A stretch of DNA of 64,000 nucleotides from Streptomyces sp. Alt3 (GCF_030719215.1 NZ_CP120983.1:930001-994000); one strand, 5' to 3'; shown: positions 1-10,200, counted from the first letter of the stretch. The notes: generated from the sequence alone by a model not told the origin. Program-made: numbers and translations.

Positions 1-2397
1 GCTGTCCGGGGACCAGGCCAGGTTCCACACGTAGTCGGTGTGGCCGCGCACCAGCAGCCGTAGGGCACCGGTCCGGGCGTCCCAGATGCGGGCGGTGTGG
101 TCACCGCTGCCCGTGGCGAGGGAGAGACCGTCCGGCGACCAGGCGATCCCTTCGACGAAGTCCGTATGGCCTTCCAGTACGACATCGGTGGCACCGGTGG
201 CAAGGTCCCACACGCGGGCCGTCTGGTCATGTGAGGCCGAGGCGAGCCGGGTGCTGTCCGGCGACCATGTGACGCCCCAGACGTCGTCCCGGTGCCCTTC
301 CAAAGCCTGCGCGAGGCTTCCCGTCCCGGCCTCCCACACGCGTACGACACGGTCCTTCGAACTGGCGGCGACGTACTGTCCGTCAGGTGACCAGGCCACC
401 TGCCTCACGATGTCCGTGGCTCCGGTCAGCAGCCGGACGGACGCGCCCGAGGCGGCGTCCCAGATTCGCACGACACGTTCTCGCCCCGCTGTCGCGACGT
501 GCGCGGAGTCCGGCGACCATGCGACCGACTCGACCATCGCCCCGTCGGACGGCAGGACGAGCAGCGACTGCCCGGACCGGGCTTCCAGAATGCGGGCACT
601 GCCGTCACGTGATGCGGTGGCCAGCCGTCGGCCGTCCGGTGACCAGGCGATGTGCCTGACGGTGTCCGTGTGCGCATCCACACGCGTGCGGAGGTGGCTC
701 GCCGCGAGCGCCGCCATGAGGCCGCGGCGGGCCGAGGGAGTCGGCGTGCATTCGCCGAGCGCGGCCAGGGACAGGAGCACTGCTCGCTCCGGGTGCGTCT
801 CCGCGCTTCCGAGCGCGTACTGGCCGATGCTGTCCGACACGCGACGGAGGAAGGCCAGATCGCGCCGCTGTGAAGAATGCACCAGCACACGGACCGGCTC
901 GGACGCGATGCCTGCCTGCTCCAGCGCGGCGAGCCTGCGCCGGGCCAGCGTGAGGCGCTCCCCGGTGAGGAGGTAGTCGTCACTGCGGCCGGAGCGTTCC
1001 CAGTCCTCGGCCCACCGCTCCAGCTCGGCGCGCTCGCGCAGTTGGTCCACGCGTGACTCGACCTCCTGGCGGAGCGGGGCCCACTGGCGGAACAGCGCCT
1101 CGTGCGTCACCTGTGCGTAGGGCTCCTCCTGACCGGGGGTGCCGTCGCCGGCCGCGTCGGACATCAACAGACGTGCGTCGATGAAGGCCTCCACGACGTG
1201 CCGTTCCCGGTCGGTGAGCTCGGACAGCGGGACGCGTTTCCGAGCCACCTCCTGACCTTGGACCGTCACGAACCGGAGGAGCACGCGCAGGACGAACGCG
1301 ATCCCGTCTGCATGGTCGAGCTCGGACACCGTGTGGTCGGCCTGCCGTGCGAGGGCGCCCGCCACGCCGCCCAATTCGCGGTACAGCTCCTCGGTGACGG
1401 TCCCGCCCGGGCCGGAGGCGAAGTAGAGCTCCTGGAGGAGGTAGGCGAGCAGCGGTAGAGCGTCGTCCGTGCCGGCGTCGTCGACGATGGCGTCTACGAC
1501 GCCCGGTGCGAAGGAGAGGCCCACCAGTGCGGCCGGGCTCTCCACGACTTGCGTGAACTGGCTCCTGCCGAGCGCGCCGACGGTGACGGGGTGTTGGCAG
1601 ATCTCGGCGTGGCCCCTAGTCAGGAGCCGAGCAAGGAAGTCCACCCGCAGGGTGGCGAGCACGCGGACGCCCGGGTCCTGCTCCACACACATGCGGAGCG
1701 CGTCGAGGAACTGAGCGCGTTCCCGATCACCGGCGAGGGTGACGACCTCTTCGAACTGGTCCACCACCAGCAGCACGCGTCGGAACCGGCCGCCGCGCAG
1801 GCGGGTCAGTTCGGTCCTCAGCGCAGTGGGGCCCTGTCGCAGACGCCGCAGGACCGCACCCGCGGATTCCTGTCCTCCACCTGCGGCCGCGATGGCCGCG
1901 GCCATCGCGGCCAGCGGGTTCGTCCCTGGAGTGAAGGCAGGGATCAGCGTCCAACGACGCTCTCGTAGGCGAGGCATGACACCAGCTCTGACCAGGGAGG
2001 ATTTCCCGCTCCCTGACGCGCCGACGAGGACGAGGAAGCGGTCGGTCGGCCTGTCCGGGGAAGTGTGCAGCCTGCGGGTCAACTCGGCGGCCAAGGCCTC
2101 CCGGCCGAAGTACACAGCCGCTTCGTCCTCCGCGAAGGCGTCCAGTCCGGGGTACGGGACCCGGTCACGTGGCCAGTCGGCCTGCGGTGGCGCAGGATTC
2201 TCCAACCGGTACACCACGACCTGGCCCACCACCATCGCGACGACCAGCACACCGATCGCGGGGACGGAAGCCTGCTGGATGACCTGCAACAGCCAGGGAG
2301 CTTCGTCGGCGCCGGTGGCGTAGTTGGTGACGATGCCGAACAGGCTCGCGACCAATACCAGCATCACTTGAAGCGCGAGCTGCATCCGCTGCCTCAT
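1..2397 (-). CDS. STAND-type NTPase with WD40 repeats, membrane-anchored (3' end outside window)
   Basis: The frame is open from an ATG at 2397 to the window edge (799 codons, no stop reached). Two hydrophobic stretches (residues about 7-27 and 44-63) precede a P-loop NTPase with Walker A GASGSGKSS (126-134) and Walker B VVDQFEE (211-217), the signature of novel STAND NTPase 1 proteins. A helical region leads into WD40 repeats from about residue 575. Five complete blades with the SPDG...WD pattern are visible and a sixth is cut. Such proteins are usually inner-membrane-tethered sensors or scaffolds in which the propeller senses a partner and the NTPase acts as a switch. The specific ligand is unknown. 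There is no clear RBS before 2397; an ATG at 2385 is an alternative start. Confidence 0.9.
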   Translation of the reverse strand, partial: MRQRMQLALQVMLVLVASLFGIVTNYATGADEAPWLLQVIQQASVPAIGVLVVAMVVGQVVVYRLENPAPPQADWPRDRVPYPGLDAFAEDEAAVYFGREALAAELTRRLHTSPDRPTDRFLVLVGASGSGKSSLVRAGVMPRLRERRWTLIPAFTPGTNPLAAMAAAIAAAGGGQESAGAVLRRLRQGPTALRTELTRLRGGRFRRVLLVVDQFEEVVTLAGDRERAQFLDALRMCVEQDPGVRVLATLRVDFLARLLTRGHAEICQHPVTVGALGRSQFTQVVESPAALVGLSFAPGVVDAIVDDAGTDDALPLLAYLLQELYFASGPGGTVTEELYRELGGVAGALARQADHTVSELDHADGIAFVLRVLLRFVTVQGQEVARKRVPLSELTDRERHVVEAFIDARLLMSDAAGDGTPGQEEPYAQVTHEALFRQWAPLRQEVESRVDQLRERAELERWAEDWERSGRSDDYLLTGERLTLARRRLAALEQAGIASEPVRVLVHSSQRRDLAFLRRVSDSIGQYALGSAETHPERAVLLSLAALGECTPTPSARRGLMAALAASHLRTRVDAHTDTVRHIAWSPDGRRLATASRDGSARILEARSGQSLLVLPSDGAMVESVAWSPDSAHVATAGRERVVRIWDAASGASVRLLTGATDIVRQVAWSPDGQYVAASSKDRVVRVWEAGTGSLAQALEGHRDDVWGVTWSPDSTRLASASHDQTARVWDLATGATDVVLEGHTDFVEGIAWSPDGLSLATGSGDHTARIWDARTGALRLLVRGHTDYVWNLAWSPDS

Positions 2398-2818
2398 GGC
2401 GCACCGACGGTCAGGCCGTCTTCGCTCCGCAGCACAGCGTGCCCCCGTTTCTTGTCGCCCCAGCCATCTTCAGGGCTGCACCGGTTCGATCTCAACAGCG
2501 TGTGAGAGAACAAGCCATCGGTGTGACGCGGCGAGAAGTGCGTGAGCAGTAGCCCCAGAACTCGGGACTCGGGCGGCGAGCTTCGAGCGCCGGGGTATGG
2601 CCGTTCACTCGTCAGGGGGACGCCCTCAGGGGCCGGACCCGACGCTTGAGCTTCGGGACACGAGAGCCGGGACGCGGGCTCCGGGATTCGAGCGATGTGG
2701 TCCACCCGGTAGGTGAAAGAAGGGTTTTGGGGAAACCTCCCCACCCCCCTACCCCGCCACGGCCAGCTGATATGACTAAACGTGATCAGCTTGCAGCACG
2801 CCGTCACGACTGCTTACG
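2398..2818. other. 421-nt divergent intergenic region
   Basis: No convincing gene lies here: frames on both strands have no family features and poor codon bias. The right end holds a C- and A-rich stretch and then a 7-bp inverted repeat (2765-2791) directly before the next plus-strand gene. The region must contain the promoters of both divergent neighbours. Confidence 0.6.
2765..2791. promoter_or_regulatory. Inverted repeat, candidate operator
   Basis: AGCTGAT (2765-2771) and ATCAGCT (2785-2791) are perfect 7-bp arms around an AT-rich 13-nt spacer, 28 nt upstream of the GTG at 2819. The position suits an operator or promoter-overlapping site for the HTH gene. A regulatory role is inferred only from position and symmetry. 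Confidence 0.4.
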
Positions 2819-3988
2819 GTGCCCCCAACGAAGCGACCCCGACGCGGTGTAACAAGCACCAGGCCGGGGTCTCACCCCAAGATCGAAACGGACGATCTCG
2901 TGGCTACCGAGCACCCTAGCCCTGCCCTTCCCGCACCCGCATCCTCCCGCCCGTACGCGAAGGCCCGCCCCGGCTACGGCAAACGAGCCGCGTCAGGGCA
3001 ACGCGCGTCCCGGGCCGATGACTTCGCCCTGATGCCGGAACGGGAGCGGTACATCGCCGGATACGTCGACCGGCTCCCCGAAGGCGCGGCGATGGACATC
3101 AAGTCGCTGGCCAGAAACCTGCCCCTGTACGGTCAGATGGCCGTCTCCAGCGCCCTGAAGGCCCTCGGAGTAGCGGGACACCTGCGGCGCGTACGCTGCC
3201 TGACCGGTGAGCGGGACCAGGTCCGCTGGGTGTCCCGCACCTACTGGTCCCGCACGGCACGGGACAACGAGTGGTGGGACGCGTTCCTGACCACCGAGAG
3301 CAGCAACCCCGCGCCCGAAGCGACACTCGCTCCCCCGTCGGCCGACGCCCGTACGCAGGCCCCGGTCGCTGCGTCACCCCAGAACGCGGCCACCTCACCG
3401 GCCGCACCGCCCGAGCCCGCCCCGCAACAGGCCGAGGTCGCCTCCGAAGCCGCCGCCGCATGCGCGACGCACCCCGCGCCCGCACCCCCTGCCGTGCCCG
3501 AGCAGCGCACGCACGGGGCGTCCCAGGCCGCTCCCTCTCCCGCGTACCTCGCGCTGGCCCAGCTCGGCCGCGCGGACGCACGCCTGGCCCTCTCCGCAGC
3601 CGACTGCCGCGTCCTTGAGCCCCTGGCCGCCGCCTGGTTCTCACGCGGCGTGGATGCCGACTACCTCACCCAGGCCCTCACGGCGGGCCTCCCCGCGCAG
3701 GTGGGCTCCCCCGTGGGCCTCGTACGCCGCCGCCTCACCGACAAGCTGCCACCGCAGCTGGCCAGCAGCACCGCCCCTGCGACAGCCGTCACCAGGGGGC
3801 GTCGCCTGCTGGCGGAGTGCACCGAGTGCGGCCGTCCCGGCGCGCCCGAAGCACTGCCCGACGGCCAGTGCCGGGGCTGCCGCGCCGCCGAGTCGGACAC
3901 CACTCCGACAACGCCCACCGGTCCGCCGGTCGAACGCGACGTCCACGCGCTGGTCGGCCGACTCCGCGAGCTGACACGACTGCCCTGA
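2819..3988 (+). CDS. HTH (MarR-like) regulator-type protein with C-terminal zinc-ribbon-like motif
   Basis: A 389-aa frame starting at GTG 2819. Residues about 60-150 form a compact block (YIAGYVDRLPEGAAMDIKSL, then ALKALGVAGHLRRVR) that looks like a winged helix. Related Streptomyces proteins are usually labelled MarR-like or HTH proteins. A long Ala/Pro-rich linker (about 155-240) follows, then a second helical block and a Cys4 pattern (CTECG then CRGC, about residues 330-350) that would bind zinc. The real start may be downstream: a GTG near 2900 begins VATEHPSP and would remove an Arg-rich leader. The target and inducer are unknown. The zinc-ribbon reading rests on the cysteine spacing only. 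Confidence 0.7.
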   Translation: MPPTKRPRRGVTSTRPGSHPKIETDDLVATEHPSPALPAPASSRPYAKARPGYGKRAASGQRASRADDFALMPERERYIAGYVDRLPEGAAMDIKSLARNLPLYGQMAVSSALKALGVAGHLRRVRCLTGERDQVRWVSRTYWSRTARDNEWWDAFLTTESSNPAPEATLAPPSADARTQAPVAASPQNAATSPAAPPEPAPQQAEVASEAAAACATHPAPAPPAVPEQRTHGASQAAPSPAYLALAQLGRADARLALSAADCRVLEPLAAAWFSRGVDADYLTQALTAGLPAQVGSPVGLVRRRLTDKLPPQLASSTAPATAVTRGRRLLAECTECGRPGAPEALPDGQCRGCRAAESDTTPTTPTGPPVERDVHALVGRLRELTRLP

Positions 3989-4021
3989 CCGCAGCACCCG
4001 CTCACACGGCGGACGAGGGCC

Positions 4022-4402
4022 TCAGAGGCCGCCCAGCTCGGTGGCCAGGTCCGGATCGCGCATGCCGGGGAAGGCGTAGCCCTCGGCCTCGCCCCACGGG
4101 ACGTCGAGGTCATCCATGTGCACGCGCCACTCCGCTCCTGGCAGGGCGCGGCGCAACTCGGAGACGGAGCCCAGCACATGGTCGAGCACCGGCAACACCA
4201 TGTCGGGGTCGAACGGCATCTTGGTGGAACCGGCGACGACCTCGTCCGGTCGGCTGTCGTCGCTGTCGTAGAGGTACAGGCTTTCCTGGTCCTCGTACGG
4301 GAAGGACGCCCGGTGCGCGGCGACGATCCGCTCGACAGCGGCCGTCTCGGCATCGGTCAGCGGTGCGGTCCGGCTCGCGCAGTAGTAGAGGGAGACGCTC
4401 AT
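4022..4402 (-). CDS. Conserved hypothetical protein (126 aa)
   Basis: A small soluble acidic protein starting MSVSLYYCAS at 4402. It is divergent from the AraC-type regulator that starts 70 nt away at 4472. I recognise no domain; the sequence is rich in Asp and Glu with no signal peptide or membrane helix. Codon use matches its neighbours, so it is probably a real gene. The 3' ends of this gene and the upstream HTH gene converge with a gap of about 33 nt. Confidence 0.65.
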   Translation of the reverse strand: MSVSLYYCASRTAPLTDAETAAVERIVAAHRASFPYEDQESLYLYDSDDSRPDEVVAGSTKMPFDPDMVLPVLDHVLGSVSELRRALPGAEWRVHMDDLDVPWGEAEGYAFPGMRDPDLATELGGL

Positions 4403-4471
4403 GGTCCGAGCCTACTGAGCGGGTACGACACAGCCCTCCGGCACCGGACCGCCCTGTGGTGGGATGGTGCC

Positions 4472-4864
4472 GTGAGCCGCAACACCGAAGAGACCAACCG
4501 CCGTATGCTCCGGGCGCGGGACGCGATGGACCGCGCGTACGCGCAGCCGCTGGATGTGCCTGCCCTCGCCCGGATCGCCCACGTCTCCCCGGCACACTTC
4601 GCCCGCACCTTCCGCAGCACCTTCGGTGAGACCCCGCACCGCTACCTCCAGCGCCGACGCGTCGAGCGGGCGATGTTCCTGCTGCGGGAGAGCGACCGAA
4701 GCGTCACGGACATCTGTTACGAGGTCGGCTTCGGCAGCACCGGCACGTTCAGCCGCACGTTCCGCGACATCGTCGGCCGGTCGCCGAGGACGTACCGCAA
4801 CGAGTCGGCGGCCACGGACGTACCCACGTGCTTCACGAAGGCGTGGACGCGGCCGAGCGCCTGA
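4472..4864 (+). CDS. AraC-family transcriptional regulator, DNA-binding domain only
   Basis: A 130-aa protein starting at GTG 4472 (SRNTEETNRRML). It is almost entirely an AraC/XylS C-terminal domain. The first HTH includes LDVPALARIAHVSPAHFART. The second contains the hallmark VTDICYEVGFGSTGTFSRTF, followed by GRSPRTYR. There is no N-terminal ligand-binding domain, as in the short stand-alone AraC regulators common in Streptomyces. A VOC-family gene lies 105 nt downstream on the same strand. This AraC-VOC pairing recurs in actinomycetes and suggests the regulator controls its neighbour. Confidence 0.9.
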   Translation: MSRNTEETNRRMLRARDAMDRAYAQPLDVPALARIAHVSPAHFARTFRSTFGETPHRYLQRRRVERAMFLLRESDRSVTDICYEVGFGSTGTFSRTFRDIVGRSPRTYRNESAATDVPTCFTKAWTRPSA

Positions 4865-4889
4865 ACCGCCTGTCGGCACCGGCCACCGG

Positions 4890-4917
4890 CCGCCGACCGC
4901 CGACCGCCGACCGCCGA
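4890..4917. repeat. Four tandem copies of CCGCCGA
   Basis: A perfect 7-bp unit is repeated four times between the AraC stop and the VOC promoter region, with a partial fifth copy. It is a short slippage-prone array that could vary between strains and shift promoter spacing. Confidence 0.85.
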
Positions 4918-4969
4918 CCGAGCAGTTTCGGATAAGTTTTCGCCGGTCCCGCCGATTAGCGTGGTCCAC

Positions 4970-5380
4970 ATGTTCAACGCGATCACGCACTCACAGATCT
5001 ACGTCCTCGACCAGGACCAGGCCCTCGACTTCTACGTCGGCAAGCTCGGCCTGGAGGTCAATGCCGATGTCGACATGGGCTTCATGCGCTGGCTCACGGT
5101 CAGCGTCCCCGGGCATCCGGACCGCCAGGTCCTGCTGGAGAAGCCCGGCCCTCCGGCGGTGTCCGAGGAGACGGCGGAGCAGATCCGCGAACTGCTCACC
5201 AAGGGGGCACTGGGCAGCGCGCTCATTCTCACCACGGACGACTGCCGCAAGACGTACGAGACACTGCTGGCCCGGGGCGTGGAGTTCACCGACGAGCCGA
5301 CGGAGAGGCCGTACGGAATCGACTGCGGTCTGCGCGATCCCTTCGGCAACCACCTCCGCTTCACCCAGCTGAAGGGCTGA
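4970..5380 (+). CDS. VOC (glyoxalase/bleomycin-resistance superfamily) protein
   Basis: 136 aa from ATG 4970 (MFNAITHSQIYVLDQDQALD). The two beta-alpha-beta-beta-beta half-modules of the vicinal-oxygen-chelate fold are visible: an N-terminal SQIYVLDQDQALDFYVGKLG and a C-terminal DPFGNHLRFTQ, the usual metal-ligand Glu/His region of the family. The in-frame GTG at 4961 adds three residues and is less likely. The gene sits behind the AraC regulator. A TTCGCC...TTAGCG-like promoter may lie just upstream, which would allow separate transcription. The substrate cannot be deduced. Confidence 0.88.
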   Translation: MFNAITHSQIYVLDQDQALDFYVGKLGLEVNADVDMGFMRWLTVSVPGHPDRQVLLEKPGPPAVSEETAEQIRELLTKGALGSALILTTDDCRKTYETLLARGVEFTDEPTERPYGIDCGLRDPFGNHLRFTQLKG

Positions 5381-5564
5381 GAACCGAAGGCGGGGGCGCT
5401 CGGACGCCAGTGGCGGTTCGCCACCGACGCCGGCCGCGCCCGCCCCGGACGGTCGCCCGCGCGCTCTCCCCTCCTGCGTACAGGTCGGCACGCGCCACGT
5501 ACAGCCGCCTGGCGACAGCGCGTCACCACTGGTCACGCTCGGCCACGAGCGCCAGCGTTGAGGC

Positions 5565-6050
5565 ATGACCAGTAAGCAGCCACCCCTCCCCCTGCGTCCC
5601 GCACAACCCCGTTTCACCTGGCACCACTTCACGATGCGCTTCAGCTCGACGCCGCGCGGTGCCCGCCTCGCCCGGCACCTGGCCGGCGAGCGACTCGACG
5701 CCTGGGGCATCCCGTACGGGTGTGAGGCGCACGACGCGCTGACGCTGACCGTCGCCGAGCTCAGTAACAACGCGGTGCGCCACGGCCACGTACACGGCCG
5801 CGACTTCCGCCTCCGTCTCGTCGCCGAGGGCACGGCCATCCGCATCGAGGTCACGGACACCCGGGGCGCATGCCTCCCTACCCCCGCCGGTCCTGCCTCA
5901 CCCGATCAGGAGGGCGGCCGCGGCCTCCTGATGGTCGCCGCGCTGGCCGACCGCTGGGGCTGGTACCCCTGCGTGGACGGGCCGGGCAAGACGGTGTGGG
6001 CGGTCCTCGAAGTCTCCCTGTTCCCGGAGCAGCAGGATTCCAGCCAGTAG
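5565..6050 (+). CDS. Anti-sigma-factor-like ATP-binding protein (RsbW/SpoIIAB type HATPase)
   Basis: 161 aa, ATG 5565 preceded by TTGAGG. It has the GHKL ATPase boxes: N box ELSNNAVRHGH, G1 DTRG and G2 GGRGLLMV, ending ADRWGWYP..GKTVWAVLE. This is the standard architecture of the many orphan RsbW-like kinases of Streptomyces, which bind ATP and control sigma or anti-anti-sigma factors by phosphorylation. No sigma factor or STAS gene is adjacent, so the partner is encoded elsewhere. Soluble and cytoplasmic. Confidence 0.9.
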   Translation: MTSKQPPLPLRPAQPRFTWHHFTMRFSSTPRGARLARHLAGERLDAWGIPYGCEAHDALTLTVAELSNNAVRHGHVHGRDFRLRLVAEGTAIRIEVTDTRGACLPTPAGPASPDQEGGRGLLMVAALADRWGWYPCVDGPGKTVWAVLEVSLFPEQQDSSQ

Positions 6051-6098
6051 GCAGTATCACGTTGCACTTGAAAATCCGCGCATGTGATGATCCTGCGT

Positions 6099-6587
6099 AT
6101 GACCACGGGTGGGGACGGGATACCGGAACAGCAGCGCAGGCGGTCACGGCTGGCGGACCTGGACCTTCCGGGTCCGCCTCCCCGGCGGGCACTTGCTGCA
6201 ACGTCGGTCGATATCCAACAGGAGCAGTTGCGTACGGCCCGCCGAGAGTTTGCTGTGTTGCTGGGTGAGTTTCGGCGTACGGCGGTGTTGGTGCCTCTTG
6301 ATGGGGCCGGTGATCTGTGGTCGGCGGATCTGAACGGTGTGCGCTGGATCTGCGCGTTCTCGGACGAGGAGGCGCTGGCACGGTTCGCGCTGGCCCGTGG
6401 TGAGTCCGGGCGGGAGTGGGCGTATCGGACCGTTCTGGGTGCTCGGTTGTTGGATGTGATGGTGCCGATGTTGCCGGGTCCTGGCGGGGTGGCGCTGGAT
6501 GCGGGCAGTACGGACGGGATGTTGTTCCCGCCGGTGGCGGGCATCGTTCCGGATGCGGTTGCGGTGGATCTCGGGGGGACGCGGTGA
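6099..6587 (+). CDS. SseB-family protein at the head of the RHS toxin locus
   Basis: 162 aa from ATG 6099 (MTTGGDGI); GTG 6084 or ATG 6087 would add a few residues. The core VLVPLDGAGDLWSADLNG, WICAFSDEEALARFA, and LLDVMVPMLPGPGGVALDAGS followed by PP is the SseB N-terminal domain pattern. In Streptomyces such proteins are often encoded next to type VII secretion substrates. It overlaps the next gene by GTGA (6584-6587), so the two are translationally coupled. It is likely an accessory or chaperone component for export of the RHS protein. The role is inferred from position. Confidence 0.75.
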   Translation: MTTGGDGIPEQQRRRSRLADLDLPGPPPRRALAATSVDIQQEQLRTARREFAVLLGEFRRTAVLVPLDGAGDLWSADLNGVRWICAFSDEEALARFALARGESGREWAYRTVLGARLLDVMVPMLPGPGGVALDAGSTDGMLFPPVAGIVPDAVAVDLGGTR

Positions 6588-7231
6588 GTGGGGAGGGGTC
6601 GGATCTTCAGGTTCCGCCGGAGGCGTTGGCGCTGATCGCGAAGGGGATCGATCTGGCGCATGCGGAGCTGAAGGAGCTGGGATTCATCGGCGAGGCGTCG
6701 GTGGGGCGGGGTTTCTCTGATCTTGCTTTGTCGGGTCTGGAGTTGGGGCATGGCGGGCTGACGTCGGAGTTCGAGACGTTCTGCGACCGGTGGGAGTGGG
6801 GTGTCCGGGCCCTGACGCAGAAGGGGAACGGCTTCGCGCTGGGGGTGGGCCTGTCGGCGGGTTCATTCGCGGAGCAGGAGCAGTACGTCAAGGACTCGAT
6901 CAAGATCGGTGTGAACTCGCTGAACGGGAATCCTCATGCGTCCGAGGACGAGGTCAAGGCAATGAGCTGGGACAAGGTCAGTACGCAGTCCGCGTATGAC
7001 AACCCGGACTACAGCCGCGAGTCGTGGGATGCGGCCCATGCCGAGGTGAAGCAGACCTGGAAGGACACCGCCTACGACGTGGAGGACGCCGCGCTCGACT
7101 CGATGGAGCGCAACGGGCTGCTGGCCCCGGAGGTGCGGGACGCTGCGGACGAGCGGTTGCGGGAGCAGCTTGATCCGTCGCAGGAGACGATCGATCAGGC
7201 TGAGCAGCCGCGGTGGGGGGAGAGTCGCTGA
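6584..7231 (+). CDS. Type VII secretion-associated helical protein (WXG-like partner of RHS toxin)
   Basis: 215 aa from GTG 6584. It is predicted largely helical and contains CDRWEWGVRAL (about residues 66-76), reminiscent of a WXG turn, then LSAGSFAEQEQYVKDSIK. There is no signal peptide. Its start overlaps the SseB-like gene by GTGA and its stop overlaps the toxin start by ATGA (7229-7233), so all three are coupled. The context suggests a secretion partner or chaperone for the LXG/WXG-like N-terminus of the toxin. Not a classical 100-aa EsxA protein. Confidence 0.7.
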   Translation: MSGEGSDLQVPPEALALIAKGIDLAHAELKELGFIGEASVGRGFSDLALSGLELGHGGLTSEFETFCDRWEWGVRALTQKGNGFALGVGLSAGSFAEQEQYVKDSIKIGVNSLNGNPHASEDEVKAMSWDKVSTQSAYDNPDYSRESWDAAHAEVKQTWKDTAYDVEDAALDSMERNGLLAPEVRDAADERLREQLDPSQETIDQAEQPRWGESR

Positions 7232-10200
7232 TGGTGGACTGGGGGAAGTGGGGCGACGCTCTGTACGACGGTGCGGGCAACCTTGTCGACAAGGGCAAGG
7301 AGGTTCTCGGCGAGGGGATCGACAAGGGCACCGATGTGCTCGGCTCGGGCCTGGAGAAGGTCGGTGCCGATGAGTGGGCGGACAAGGTCGAGGACTGGGG
7401 CGATGAGACCGCCTCCTCCTTGGGCGCGGAGGTCGGGGAGCAGCAGCTCGGCCAGAGCGAGGAAGCCGATGAGCTGATCCATGGGCGGCCGGAGAAGATC
7501 AGTGCGGCGGTGAAGAACCTCCGGGATTTTCAGAAGGCGTTCGATCTCGTCGGTGGCGGGATGAAGAAGCTGGATTCCGGTCACTGGAAGGGCGAGGCCG
7601 CCGACGCGTTCCGGGCCAAGTTCCAGACGTTGCCGACCGACTGGTTGCGGGCGGCGGATGCGTTCGAGGACGCGGCCAAGGCGCTGGAGACGTTCGCCGG
7701 GGTGGTGACCAGCGCGCAGGCCAAGGCCGGTGAGGCCATCGCCCTGTACAAGGAGGGCAAGCAGGACTACGAGACCGCGGCGGCCGCGTTCAAGGAGAAG
7801 GCGGAGGCGTACAACGCGGTCCGCAACACCGACCATCCGCTTCCGCATCCGGGGACGTTCTCCGACCCGGGCGCGGCCAAGCGCCGGCACGCGCAGGAGA
7901 TCCTTCAGCGGGCCCGGCGGGCGCGTGACGACGCCGGCGAGGCCGCGAAGGGTGCGATCACGGCCGCGATGGCGCACGCTCCGAAGGAACCGACCGGGAT
8001 GGACCGGGCGAAGCAGGAGCTGTTCGACTACGGGGTCGGCCAGGGTATGGAGCTGGCGCACTTCGGCGGTGGTGTCATCAAGGGCACCGCGGGGCTGGTG
8101 AACTTCGTCCGGTCGGTCAACCCGCAGGATCCGTACAACCTGACGCACCCGGCCGAGTACTACAAGGGCGTCAACATGACGCTCGCCGGCCTCACCTCCA
8201 CCGTCGCCAACCCCGACCGCGCGCTGAAGAACGCCTGGGACGCGGCCAAGGGAGACCCCTCGGAATTCCTCGGCCGGCTCGTGCCCGAACTCATCGGTAC
8301 CAAGGGCGGGGGCCTGATCAAGGGCGGCCTGCGGGCCGGGATGAAAGACCTCGCCGAACGCCCCAGGAGCCCCAACCGCCGAGTACACGAGAACAATCCT
8401 GACTCCCACGGGCAGCAGTGCAGCAAGGTCAAGTGCGCCGGGGATCCCGTCGACGTCGCGACCGGGCGCATGCTGCTCCCGCAGACCGACATCGTACTGC
8501 CCGGGTCTTTGCCCCTGGTCTTCGAGCGTGTCTTCGACTCCTCGCACCGGGCCGGACGCTGGTTCGGCACCGGCTGGTCCAGCACCGTCGACCAGCGGCT
8601 GGAGATCGACGCGGAAGGCGTGGTCTTCAGCTGCAACGAAGGTAGTCTGCTCGCCTACCCGCACCCCGCACCCGGTGTTCCCGTCATGCCCACGCACGGC
8701 CGGCGCTGGCCGCTGGACCGGGTGGCCGACGGCTACACCGTCACCGACCCGGAAACCGGCCAGGTCCGGCACTTCGTCGACCAGCCCACCGGAGAACTGG
8801 CGCTCCTGGCCCAGATCGACGACCGCAACGGCCGCTGGATCGCCTTCGAGCACGACGAGGCAGGAGCCCCGACCTCGATCGTGCACCACGGCGGCTACCA
8901 CCTGAAACTCACCACCGCCGAAGGCAGGGTCACCGCCCTACACCTGGCAGGCGCCGGCCCCGACGGCACCGACCAGGAGATCCTGCGATACGGCTACACC
9001 GACGGCCACCTCACCACGGTCACCAACTCATCGGGCAAGCCCATGCGCTTCGACTGCGACGAACTGGGCCGCATCACCGCCTGGACCGACACCAACGGCA
9101 GCCGGTACGAATACGTCTACGACGAACACGACCGCTGCATCTACCAGGCCGGCACGAACGGCCACCTCGAAGCCCGCTTCACCTGGGACGGCACAGACCC
9201 TGAGACCGGTCTGCGCATGACGTCCATGACGGACAGCCTCGGCCACACCACGCGTTACGTAGTAAACGACCGCTCACAAGTCGTCGCCGAGATCGATCCC
9301 ATGGGCGCGGTCACCCACTTCGATTTCGACCGTTTCCACCAGCTGCTGTCTGTCACGGACCCGCTTGGACACACCACTCGCTCCACATTCGACGTGCACG
9401 GCCGTCCCACCCTGGTGGAGCGGCCAGACGGGCGACAAACCCGCGCCGAATACAATGATTTCGGTCTCCCCGTACGCATAGTCGGTACCGATGGAAATGT
9501 GACTCGGCAGAGCTACGATGAACGCGGAAACTGCACGAAGGTTATCCACCCCAGCGGGGCTACTTCGCTCTACGAGTACGACGAGGCGGGACACCTGCTG
9601 TCGGAATTCGACTCCTTGGGTAATAGATCTATCATCCAGTGCAACAAAGCGGGACTGACCGTATCTGTGACGGATCCTCTCGGCGCGACCACTCGCTGCA
9701 TACACGATACATTCGACCGTCCGACGTCAACTGTGGACGAACTCGGAGTCGTCACCAAATTCGAGTGGACGGTGGAAGGGAAGATCGCACGCCGCCTGGA
9801 AGCTGATGGAACCGAACAAAGCTGGGCGTATGACGGCGAAGGCAACTGCATCCGCCACACCGACGCTCTGGGCGGAGTCACGGTGCACGAGTACACGGAC
9901 TTCGATCTTTTGACGGGACGGACCGACCCGGACGGAGCGCGCTACGAGTTCAGCTACGACTCGAATCTCCAGCTCGCCCAGGTTTCTAATCCGCAAGGCT
10001 TGACATGGAAATATTTGTACGACCCAGCTGGTCGAATTCAGTGCGAGATTGATTTTGACCACCGGACTCTCTCATATGCCTACGACTCTGCCAACCGACT
10101 GGTGTCCCGGAAGAATGGCCTAGGACAGACCACTCTCTTCGAACACAACGAACTGGGCCAGGTTCTACACAAGAAGACCGTCGACTCCGTCACCACGTTC

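Noticed and set aside
7195-8901. 568-codon minus-strand frame opposite the RHS toxin
   Set aside because: Typical antisense shadow with Val/Gly/Arg-rich composition and no start signal; the plus frame has T7SS and RHS motifs.
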